This document shows positions 1-6,221 of a stretch of 14,542 nt of DNA, piece by piece. The notes under the pieces are model-generated. The model saw only the letters and a list, made by a program, of their open reading frames with translations. It ran no database searches and was not told where the DNA came from. The position numbers and the translations under genes were made by a program. Position 1 is the stretch's first letter. Each line of letters opens with the position of its first letter. Source of the DNA: a bacterium (GTDB lineage: Bacteria > Vulcanimicrobiota > Vulcanimicrobiia > Vulcanimicrobiales > SCRA01); the NCBI GenBank assembly GCA_028869325.1, contig JAGWST010000303.1, forward strand, positions 1 to 14,542, read 5' to 3'.

Positions 1-46
1 CTCACCACAAAACGTCATCATCACGTACACGCTGGTGCTGAACTAA
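1..46 (+). CDS. 3' end of an unidentified, probably exported beta-rich protein (partial)
   Basis: Only the last 14 codons are inside the window (reading frame from base 2, TAA at 44-46); they read SPQNVIITYTLVLN. The alternating hydrophobic/polar pattern looks like a terminal beta strand and resembles the C-terminal ends of the next two proteins (VVYTVVAK and IEYQLQYYY). The stop codon shares its last A with the ATG of the next gene (TAATG), so the genes are probably cotranscribed and translationally coupled. Family cannot be assigned from so short a piece. Being a third member of the exported beta-protein set is inference from position and the strand pattern. Confidence 0.6.
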   Translation, partial: SPQNVIITYTLVLN

Positions 47-711
47 TGATGCGCGCGCACTACGGGCTGTTCACCCTCTTTCTAGCCTCCGCGCTGGCGT
101 TGAGCGCGGTTGGCGTCGGCCGCGCCTCGACCGGATCGGTGCAGGCGACGTGGAAGACGGCCGTCATCATCAACATGTCGGTCGCGCCCAACTACCAGAG
201 CGGCTACGGCCCCGTGGGCGGCCCCGGCAACCCAACGCCCGCGCCGGGCCCAAGCGCCAGCAGCGGATACGTCGACTTCGGCAAGGTCGTCCAGGGCTAC
301 AACTACCTCTACAAGGATGCCGCGCAGGTCTCCGTGCTGACCAACGACTCCAGCGGCTTCCAAGTCTTCGCCGAGGGGAGCTCGGATTTCCAATCGAGCG
401 GCAGCGGCACGTGGCCGATCGGCACCACCCTCTTCTGGCTCCCCACCAGCAGCTCCAACACGCCGTTCAGCAGCGCGATGCCGTTCGAGAAGACCGGCGC
501 CACCGTGACGGGAAGCGGCTCGTCGACGGGTATCGCGTATGGCGCGGGCGGCCCGCCCGGCTCGGCTCTCGTGTGGTCCTATCCCGGCTCCACCATCGGG
601 CTGCCCGGCAACACGGCCAATCAGGGCTACGACTACCAGCTCCAGGTCTCGAGCTCGGCGCCCGTGGCCGTCTTCTCCGTCTACGTCGTCTACACGGTGG
701 TGGCGAAATGA
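46..711 (+). CDS. Exported Gly/Ser-rich beta protein, possible surface or fimbrial subunit
   Basis: 221 residues. Residues 1-28 look like a Sec signal peptide: a short basic start (MMRAH), a hydrophobic core around 8-25 and a likely cleavage near GRA/STG. The mature protein has no cysteine and is rich in Gly, Ser, Pro, Tyr and Thr. It has a Pro/Gly linker at about 52-73, a strand-like stretch YVDFGKVVQGYNYLY at 75-89, and a hydrophobic C-terminal strand (SVYVVYTVVAK). There is no transmembrane anchor, lipobox or catalytic motif. Its start overlaps the previous stop (TAATG) and its TGA overlaps the next ATG (ATGA), so it is the middle gene of a coupled set. Either ATG at 46 or 49 could be used; no strong ribosome site precedes them, consistent with coupling. 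I do not recognise a named family. A structural role in a surface fibre or matrix is inferred from export, composition and neighbours. Confidence 0.8.
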   Translation: MMRAHYGLFTLFLASALALSAVGVGRASTGSVQATWKTAVIINMSVAPNYQSGYGPVGGPGNPTPAPGPSASSGYVDFGKVVQGYNYLYKDAAQVSVLTNDSSGFQVFAEGSSDFQSSGSGTWPIGTTLFWLPTSSSNTPFSSAMPFEKTGATVTGSGSSTGIAYGAGGPPGSALVWSYPGSTIGLPGNTANQGYDYQLQVSSSAPVAVFSVYVVYTVVAK

Positions 712-1400
712 AGCGCATCGCAGTCATCCTCGTCTTCGCCGCCGTCGCGGCTGGCGTGGCGCTCAGCCCAGCTCTGGCGGGCTCGTGGTACCAGCTCACC
801 ACCAAGACCGTCTCGATCACGGTGACGGTAACGCCCTCGCCGGTGGTCTACGTGCCGCGCACGGTGGCGCAGGCCGTGAAGCATCCGGCGCCGCATCCCG
901 AGGTCTTCGCGCTGCTGGATCCCGCCAAGCTGCGCGCCTACCACATGCTGGCGCAAGTCGGCCCGACGCAGAGTAACGTCCCAGTGACGATGAACGTGCA
1001 GGCCGACCCGACCGCGAAGTACCTGCACGTCGTCAACAACGCCACGGTGCTGAAGGCGGGCTATGGCAGCACCAGCTACGCCTGCGCCTACGCCGTCTAC
1101 GCGAAGGCGCCGTATACATGGCGTGTCAACGACTGGGTCTACGGTACCGCGCCGACCGGCAGCAAACCCTTTCCCACCTTCAACTACTCGACCACCAGCG
1201 CTTTGGCATGGCTCGCGGAGACGGTCACCAGCTCCTACCAGCCCTTCAAGAACAGCGGAAGCCCCGGTGAGGAGGCGTTCACCGGCAGCGCCAACGTCTC
1301 CAAGCAGATCTGCATCGACCTGCAGCTCACGGTGCCCAACAATATCCCCGCCGGGACCTACTCCACGACCATCGAGTACCAGCTGCAGTACTACTACTAG
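708..1400 (+). CDS. Exported spore-coat-U/archaic pilin-like beta protein
   Basis: 230 residues from the ATG that overlaps the previous stop (ATGA). Residues 1-24 form a clear Sec signal peptide ending PALA before GSW. The mature part has two cysteines, C126 (SYACAYAVY) and C202 (KQICIDLQ), which could form one disulfide. The end, around 206-230, reads LTVPNNIPAGTYSTTIEYQ then LQYYY. The pattern of a proline strand, PAGTY turn and final beta strand with penultimate Tyr is typical of spore-coat-U (SCPU) domain and chaperone-usher subunits. The protein is longer than a bare SCPU domain, and the N-terminal third (about 45-85, with a PHPEVFALLDPAKL segment) is unexplained. No periplasmic chaperone or usher gene is in view; these may lie upstream of the window. 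The gene ends 4 bases from the stop of mrdA on the other strand. Exported status is well supported; the pilin-like assignment is moderate. Confidence 0.75.
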   Translation: MKRIAVILVFAAVAAGVALSPALAGSWYQLTTKTVSITVTVTPSPVVYVPRTVAQAVKHPAPHPEVFALLDPAKLRAYHMLAQVGPTQSNVPVTMNVQADPTAKYLHVVNNATVLKAGYGSTSYACAYAVYAKAPYTWRVNDWVYGTAPTGSKPFPTFNYSTTSALAWLAETVTSSYQPFKNSGSPGEEAFTGSANVSKQICIDLQLTVPNNIPAGTYSTTIEYQLQYYY

Positions 1401-1404
1401 CCGT

Positions 1405-3276
1405 TCAGTCGCCGGCTCCGGCCAATGCCGGCGGCTTCTTGCCGAAGTACTTGGCCAAGGCGTAGGCGGCCACGGGCGCGGCGACGGTGGAACCGTAGCC
1501 GCCCGTGCGCTCCATGTAGACGGCGATTGCGACTCTCGGATGATCGACGGGGGCGAAGCACTCGAACCAGGTCGTGTTCGGGCCATTGCCGCCGTCGGTC
1601 TCCACCGTTCCCGTCTTGCCGCCGTAGGCCAGCCCCGGGATCGTCAAGCCGAACGCCGTCCCGCCCGCGCCCGTCACCATCGACATGCCCTTGCGGACCA
1701 CGGCGAGATCCTGCGGCGGTATCGAGAGATGCCGGATGGCCGTGGGCTCGTTGGTCCTGACCACCTTGCCCTGCCCGTTGCGAATCTGGGTGACGACGTG
1801 CGGCCGCCACAGCGTGCCGCCGTTGGCGATGGCGGCGACGGCGTTGGCCATCTGGATCGGCGTCGCCTCCATCGCGCCCTGACCGATCGCCAGGATACAG
1901 GAGTCGGAGGGCTCCATCGGTAGGCCGTAGACCTTCATCATCCAGGCGTTGGTCGGCCAGTTCCCTTCGTACTCACCGGGAAGATCGACGCCCGTCTTCT
2001 CCGCCAGCCCGAACTGGTGCGCCCAGTACGCCAGGCGCTGGTGTCCCAAGAGATCGCCCAGGTGGTAGAAGTAGACGTCGTCGGAGGCCGCGATCGCCTG
2101 GTACATGTTGATGGAGCCCAACGCCTCGTTCTCGAAGCCGTGGAAGACGGCGCCGTGACACGCGTAGCGGCCGCCGTCGTAGAAGATCTGATCGGCGGTG
2201 ATGACGTGCGAGGCAAGCGCGCCGGCGGCGACGAGCGGCTTGAACGTGGAGCCGGTGGCCGTCGCGGCGCCGATCGCGCGGTCGTAGAGCGGACGCAGCC
2301 TGTCGGTGACGTAGGCGGTGTACTGCTTGGCGCTGATGCCGTCGGAGAAGGCGTTGGGGTCGTAGTTGGGCATCGAGACCAGCGCCAGCACGCCGCCGGT
2401 ATTGGGATCGACGGCCACCGCGGCGCCGGCCAGGCGGCGGCCGGCGAGCTTTCCTTGGCGTGCCAGCTCGCGCTTCATCGCCGTCTCCAGATAGCTCTGC
2501 AGCTTCCAGTCCAGTGAGGTGACGATGCTGTCGCCGGGCTTTGGGTCAGCGTAGCCGATATCGCGCACCACCTTGCCCTGCGCATCGACGACGACGCGCT
2601 TTCCGCCGGGCTTGCCGCGCAGATAGCGATCATAGACCGACTCCAGGCCGTCCTTGCCGATCACGTCGTTGGGCGAGTAGCCCATGTGCTTGAGGTGCTG
2701 GTACTCCTCCTCCGAGATCTGCCCCACGTGGCCCAGCAGATGCGAGGCCTCGCCGCCGTACGGATAGTCGCGGACGGGCTGCACCTCGACGTCGATGCCG
2801 GGCAGGTCCTCGCTGCCTTCCACCAAACGCGCCACTTGATCGGGGCGCAGCTCACGCGCCAGGATCACCGGGCCGTAGGGCTCGTACACTTGCAGCTCGT
2901 CGAAGCTGCGGTAGTTCACGCCGCGATGGTGCAGCAACCGCTGCCAGAGCTCGCTGGGCGGTCGCCCGATCAACGCCGCCAGCTTCGCTATCGTCGCTTT
3001 GGAATCGCTCACCTGCGAGGGAATCACTGCCAGCACGAACGAGGGCCGGCTGCGCGCGATCACCGTGCCGTGGCGGTCGTAGACCAGGCCGCGCGGCGCG
3101 GCGATCTCGATCTGACGAATCTGGTTGGCGCGCGCGGCGGCCTCGTACTCCGCGCCGTGGACCAGCTGCACCTGAATCAAACGCCAGACGAGCGCCACGA
3201 CGATCGCCGCGATGATCGCGACGAAGGCCCAGAAGCGGCGCGGGCTCAGCGGATGCTCTGACGATTCCGCAGCCAT
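1405..3276 (-). CDS. mrdA: Penicillin-binding protein 2 (rod-elongation peptidoglycan transpeptidase)
   Basis: 623 residues, near the usual 600-650 for class B PBP2. It cross-links peptidoglycan during lateral wall growth, acting outside the membrane with MreBCD and a RodA-type polymerase. One transmembrane helix lies at about 14-33. A dimerisation/linker domain follows (PRGLVYDRHG at 61-70, the PYGGEASHLLGHVG block at 172-185), then the transpeptidase domain from about 250. The active-site motifs are complete: S343-T-F-K346 (nucleophile Ser343), S398-D-D400 as the SxD form common in PBP2, and K554-T-G-T557. IGQG at 464-467 is also conserved. The start is the ATG at 3276, 31 bases inside mreD, with GGAG about 9 bases before it. 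The frame stays open far upstream, but that extension is mreD read out of frame. This is the last gene of the block. rodA, a common partner, does not follow; the next gene is convergent. Confidence 0.96.
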   Translation of the reverse strand: MAAESSEHPLSPRRFWAFVAIIAAIVVALVWRLIQVQLVHGAEYEAAARANQIRQIEIAAPRGLVYDRHGTVIARSRPSFVLAVIPSQVSDSKATIAKLAALIGRPPSELWQRLLHHRGVNYRSFDELQVYEPYGPVILARELRPDQVARLVEGSEDLPGIDVEVQPVRDYPYGGEASHLLGHVGQISEEEYQHLKHMGYSPNDVIGKDGLESVYDRYLRGKPGGKRVVVDAQGKVVRDIGYADPKPGDSIVTSLDWKLQSYLETAMKRELARQGKLAGRRLAGAAVAVDPNTGGVLALVSMPNYDPNAFSDGISAKQYTAYVTDRLRPLYDRAIGAATATGSTFKPLVAAGALASHVITADQIFYDGGRYACHGAVFHGFENEALGSINMYQAIAASDDVYFYHLGDLLGHQRLAYWAHQFGLAEKTGVDLPGEYEGNWPTNAWMMKVYGLPMEPSDSCILAIGQGAMEATPIQMANAVAAIANGGTLWRPHVVTQIRNGQGKVVRTNEPTAIRHLSIPPQDLAVVRKGMSMVTGAGGTAFGLTIPGLAYGGKTGTVETDGGNGPNTTWFECFAPVDHPRVAIAVYMERTGGYGSTVAAPVAAYALAKYFGKKPPALAGAGD

Positions 3277-3755
3277 GCCCAGGCGCTCCACAGAACCAGA
3301 AAGCAGACAACATCGACCAGACCGCTCCACATCGTGCGGTGGAAGTGCAGGCCCCCCAAGCCGGCGGGGTATCCGCCCAGCGACATCGCTGCCCAGAAGA
3401 CCGCGCCGTTCACCAGCGCGCCGGCGACCACGATGCCCGCGATCGCAAAGACGGAGTCGGGCAGCACGAAGCGCGAGCCCAGACCACAGACCGCGCCGGC
3501 GAGCGCCAGCGCAACGGTGTGCGCGACGCCCGTCTGCATGGCCAGCGCGTCCTCGGCCAGGCCGCAGAGCGCGCCGAAGACCAAGCCGCGCCCCGGCCCC
3601 GCCGTCGCTGCGTACCAGGCGACGAAGACGACCAGCAAATCGATGGAGGCGCCGCGAAAGGTGAGGCGATGCAGCCACGTGCTCTGCAGCACGAGCGCGA
3701 TGGCGGCCTCCAGGGCCAGGCTCGGCCAACGAGCGGGGCGATCGACCTCGTTCAC
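3246..3755 (-). CDS. mreD: Rod shape-determining protein MreD
   Basis: 169 residues, the normal MreD size. It is a polytopic inner-membrane protein that joins MreC, MreB and PBP2 in the elongation complex. The sequence is strongly hydrophobic, with about five membrane segments (roughly 12-30, 38-55, 58-75, 84-125 as two, 143-163). The RGLVFGALCGLAEDAL stretch at about 56-71 matches the conserved MreD pattern of a Gly-rich helix ending in an acidic residue. Sequence conservation in MreD is always weak, so position between mreC and mrdA carries much of the call. It starts with GTG, whose TG is shared with the mreC stop (GTGA). Its 3' end overlaps mrdA by 31 bases, so the three genes are almost certainly translated from one message. 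Confidence 0.92.
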   Translation of the reverse strand: MNEVDRPARWPSLALEAAIALVLQSTWLHRLTFRGASIDLLVVFVAWYAATAGPGRGLVFGALCGLAEDALAMQTGVAHTVALALAGAVCGLGSRFVLPDSVFAIAGIVVAGALVNGAVFWAAMSLGGYPAGLGGLHFHRTMWSGLVDVVCFLVLWSAWAWLRNRQSIR

Positions 3756-4585
3756 TTCGTCAGCGAGCCGGGCTTAGGCAGCACCAGCACATGCTCGAGC
3801 CGGCCGAACGCGGCCGCCGGCTGGATCTTTGCGACCTGGTAGAGGCTCGCGTCGCCGCGCACAACGGAGATGATGTGCCCGATCAGCAGCCCTGGAGGAA
3901 AGACGCGCCCCTGGCCGGTGACGACGCGCATCCCTGCTTTGAGCTTGGCATCTTGCGAGATGTAGGTCATCTGCACGCGCGTCTCGGAGCCGCGCACGAT
4001 GCCCCACCAGCGTCCCTGCTGCACCACGGCGGGCACGCTGGAGGTGTAGTCGGTGATCAACAGGACCTTCGCGGAGAAGGGGCTGACGGCGTCGACGCGT
4101 CCGACCACGCCGCCGGCATCGACCACGCCGGCGCCCTGCTCGACGCCCGCGCGCGAGCCGCGATTGATCGTGATCGCGTTGACGGCGCCCGATGGATCGT
4201 AACCGACCACGGTGGCGGGAATGGCGTCGCTCAATCTCGCAGCGCGCAGCGCGAATCGCTGCACCTCGGGGGCGACCGCGGCCGCTTCGCGCAACGCCGA
4301 GTCCTGCGCGCGCAGCGTGTGCAGCTCGTCGCGCAGGCGCGCGTTCTCCACACTCAGGCGCGGAAAGTTGACGACGCTCGCTCCGGCGGCGTGCAAGCCG
4401 GAACCGGCGGCGGCGAAGACGCTTTCGACGGGGACGGCGACGGTGGTGACGAGCTGTGAAAGGAAGCTCTCCTGGCCTTTGCGCGCGGCGTCGATCTGCA
4501 GCAGCGCTACGAGCGCGAAGAGAATGATCCCGCCGATTACGGCGAGTAGCTTTCCTTCACCCCGAGACGTATAGATCGGTACCAC
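3752..4585 (-). CDS. mreC: Rod shape-determining protein MreC
   Basis: 277 residues from the chosen GTG. MreC is a bitopic inner-membrane protein whose extracytoplasmic part binds and activates PBP2 and links it to MreB. One N-terminal transmembrane helix (about 14-29, LAVIGGIILFALVALL) is followed by a coiled coil at about 75-104 (SVENARLRDELHTLRAQD) and then two small beta domains (ATVVGYDPSGAVNAITINRG, then AKVLLITDYTSSVPAVV), as in the family. GVVGRVDAVSP and RVVTGQGRVFPPGLLIG are characteristic MreC blocks. The frame is open upstream into mreB, but those residues are the mreB end read in another frame. GTG at 4585 leaves a short cytoplasmic tail and overlaps mreB by 49 bases; this exact start is inferred. 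The stop forms a GTGA overlap with mreD. Confidence 0.93.
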   Translation of the reverse strand: MVPIYTSRGEGKLLAVIGGIILFALVALLQIDAARKGQESFLSQLVTTVAVPVESVFAAAGSGLHAAGASVVNFPRLSVENARLRDELHTLRAQDSALREAAAVAPEVQRFALRAARLSDAIPATVVGYDPSGAVNAITINRGSRAGVEQGAGVVDAGGVVGRVDAVSPFSAKVLLITDYTSSVPAVVQQGRWWGIVRGSETRVQMTYISQDAKLKAGMRVVTGQGRVFPPGLLIGHIISVVRGDASLYQVAKIQPAAAFGRLEHVLVLPKPGSLTK

Positions 4586-5610
4586 CTCGTCAGCCGGTCG
4601 GCCTGCGGTGCGATGCGCTCCAACAGGCTCGGCGTCGCCAATATCTCGCCCGCACCGCGCGCGACGCAGAGCAGCGGTTCCGCTGCGACGGTGCACGGGA
4701 CCTGCGTGCGTTCGCCGAGGAATCCCGCCAACCCCGGTAGCTGCGCGCCGCCGCCGGTGAGCACGATGCCGGTCTCCAGCAGATCGGCGGCCAGATCCGG
4801 CGGCGTCGATTCGATGACGAAGCGCACGGCGCGCGAGATCGCGTCAAGCGACTCGAGCAGGGCCTGACCGACCATAGTCTCGTCGACCAGCCGGTTGCGG
4901 GGCCCGGCTGCCACCTGATCGACGCCGCTGACCCGCAGCGGCTCGCGACCGAGCGGGCGGCCGGCGTAGCCGAGCTGAATCTTGATGCGCTCGGCGGTCA
5001 GACTGCCGATATGGAAATGCTCCGCGCGCAGGCGGTTGGCGATGGCGCGGTCCAGCGTCTCGCCGGCGACCTTGACGGAGTGCAACACCACCACGCCCGA
5101 GAGGGCCAGCATGCCGACCTCCGTGGTGCCCGCGCCGACGTCGACGACCATCGCCGGGCGTGCCTGTGAGACATCGAGGCCGGCCCCGACGGCGGCGGCA
5201 ACCGCCTGCGGCACAAAGACGGTGCGGCCAGCGCCCGCTTGGATGACGGCCTCCTCGACGGCTTTGCACTCGATGTCGGTGGCGCATCCCGGCACGCCGA
5301 CGATGACCCGCGGCCGCACGCTGCCGCGCAGGTTGAGCGCGCGCTGCAGGAGCGTAGTCACCAGGGTGTGGGCCGCCTTGAAATCGGAGATCGTGCCCGC
5401 GTGGAGCGGGTAGACCACCTTGATCCGGTCGGGGGCCCTGCCATCCATCTCGCGGGCCGCGCGGCCGACGGCCACGACCTTATTGCCCCGCTTGGTATCC
5501 AGCGCAACCACGGAGGGCTCGGCGAGCATGACGCCCCGCTGGCGCTCGTAGATGACGGTGTTGGCAGTGCCGAGGTCGATCCCGATATCCGGGAAGAGCG
5601 AGTGAATCAC
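4537..5610 (-). CDS. mreB: MreB-type bacterial actin (divergent)
   Basis: 357 residues, slightly longer than the usual 335-350. MreB forms membrane-attached filaments that guide lateral wall synthesis. The actin-fold blocks are present: phosphate-1 loop DIGIDLGTANTVIY (8-21), EPSVVALD (31-38), VPGCATDIECKAVEEA (106-121), phosphate-2 loop VVDVGAGTTEVGM (155-167), TAERIKIQLG (205-214) and the adenosine loop GIVLTGGGAQLPGL. It is divergent: the usual EEPMAAAIGAG reads PQAVAAAVGAG (134-144). Gln135 therefore replaces the Glu that positions the hydrolytic water in well-studied MreBs. Actin has Gln at the equivalent place. The DIGGGTTE loop is DVGAGTTE. The start is GTG at 5610, sharing GTGA with the maf stop; the 3' end overlaps mreC. 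Followed by mreC, mreD and mrdA, an elongasome role is secure. Whether it is the only MreB of the cell cannot be known here. Confidence 0.95.
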   Translation of the reverse strand: MIHSLFPDIGIDLGTANTVIYERQRGVMLAEPSVVALDTKRGNKVVAVGRAAREMDGRAPDRIKVVYPLHAGTISDFKAAHTLVTTLLQRALNLRGSVRPRVIVGVPGCATDIECKAVEEAVIQAGAGRTVFVPQAVAAAVGAGLDVSQARPAMVVDVGAGTTEVGMLALSGVVVLHSVKVAGETLDRAIANRLRAEHFHIGSLTAERIKIQLGYAGRPLGREPLRVSGVDQVAAGPRNRLVDETMVGQALLESLDAISRAVRFVIESTPPDLAADLLETGIVLTGGGAQLPGLAGFLGERTQVPCTVAAEPLLCVARGAGEILATPSLLERIAPQADRLTRWYRSIRLGVKESYSP

Positions 5611-6200
5611 AGCAAACGGTACCCCAGGGCCTCACATTCGCGGGCCAGCGTCGCAACCGGCAGCCCCATGATGGCATAGAAGTCGCCGGCCACCCGGTCC
5701 ACCAAGAGCGCTCCGCGCCCCTGGATCCCGTAGGCCCCGGCTTTGTCCATCGGCTCACCCGAAGCGATGTACTCTTCGATCTGTTCTTCGCGGAGTGTGA
5801 CGAACGTCACGTCGCTGGTGACGCAGCCGGAGCGCTCTCCCGCGCGCCGGTCCCGGAGGCAGTAACCGGTGTGCACCTGGTGGGTGCGCCCCGAGAGGGT
5901 ACGCAACATCTGCGCCGCCTCCGCGGTGCCGGCCGGCTTGCCGAAGAGACGGCCGTCGATCTCGACGATCGTATCCGCGGCCACCACCAGGGGCGCGCCC
6001 TCGTCCAAGGAGCGCGCGACGTCGCGTGCCTTCTCGCGGGCGTGATGGACGGCCAGCTCACGCGGCTCCAACCCGGCAACCTCTCCTTCGTCGTACGCAC
6101 TCGGCCGTACGACCACATCGAGCCCCAATGAGCGCAACAGATCGACGCGCCGGGGGGAACGGCTGGCCAATACGACAGAGTCGAGTCTCTCCAAGATCAT
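5607..6200 (-). CDS. maf: Maf family nucleoside triphosphate pyrophosphatase
   Basis: 197 residues from the ATG at 6200, the normal Maf length. Maf proteins hydrolyse dTTP, UTP or modified nucleotides to monophosphates and pyrophosphate in the cytoplasm. Motifs in order: LASRSPRR (11-18), AADTIVEIDGRLFGKPA (catalytic Asp and GKP loop), the DKAGAYGIQG block, and GDFYAIMGLPV near the C-terminus. The DKAGAYGIQG block favours the YhdE-like dTTP/UTP pyrophosphatase branch. The start is uncertain: in-frame ATGs at 6248, 6233 and 6230 would overlap the end of lysA, and a TTG at 6194 follows AGGA. I chose 6200 because it lies just downstream of the lysA stop (16 bases) and gives the expected length. 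A perfect inverted repeat directly abuts this ATG. The TGA forms a GTGA overlap with mreB; maf next to mreB is a common arrangement. Confidence 0.93.
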   Translation of the reverse strand: MILERLDSVVLASRSPRRVDLLRSLGLDVVVRPSAYDEGEVAGLEPRELAVHHAREKARDVARSLDEGAPLVVAADTIVEIDGRLFGKPAGTAEAAQMLRTLSGRTHQVHTGYCLRDRRAGERSGCVTSDVTFVTLREEQIEEYIASGEPMDKAGAYGIQGRGALLVDRVAGDFYAIMGLPVATLARECEALGYRLL

Positions 6201-6221
6201 CCTAACACGTTCTCTGTTAGG
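6201..6221. repeat. Perfect inverted repeat at the lysA/maf junction
   Basis: CCTAACA (6201-6207) and TGTTAGG (6215-6221) are perfect complements around a 7-base spacer (CGTTCTC). It spans the last bases of lysA and ends immediately before the chosen maf ATG. It is much more AT-rich than its surroundings. There is no T-run, so it is not an intrinsic terminator. It may be an operator, or an mRNA hairpin that presents a GAGA purine run in its loop just ahead of maf. A TATGAT hexamer lies just upstream in the maf direction (6229-6234), without a convincing -35 box. Function is inference. Confidence 0.55.

Noticed and set aside
150..707. Upstream extension of the second exported protein through the whole preceding gene.
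   Set aside because: It would erase a clear signal peptide starting at 708. The extension is Arg-rich and out of frame with the preceding gene, which has its own signal peptide.
690..1586. Long minus-strand frame overlapping the exported protein and the end of mrdA.
   Set aside because: It is Arg/His/Gly-rich with no motif and overlaps two well-supported genes on both sides.
3277..3729. N-terminal extension of the PBP2 reading frame (about 150 extra residues).
   Set aside because: These bases encode MreD in another frame with convincing membrane segments. The extension is Arg/Ala/Gly-rich with no domain, and PBP2 has a normal length from the ATG at 3276.
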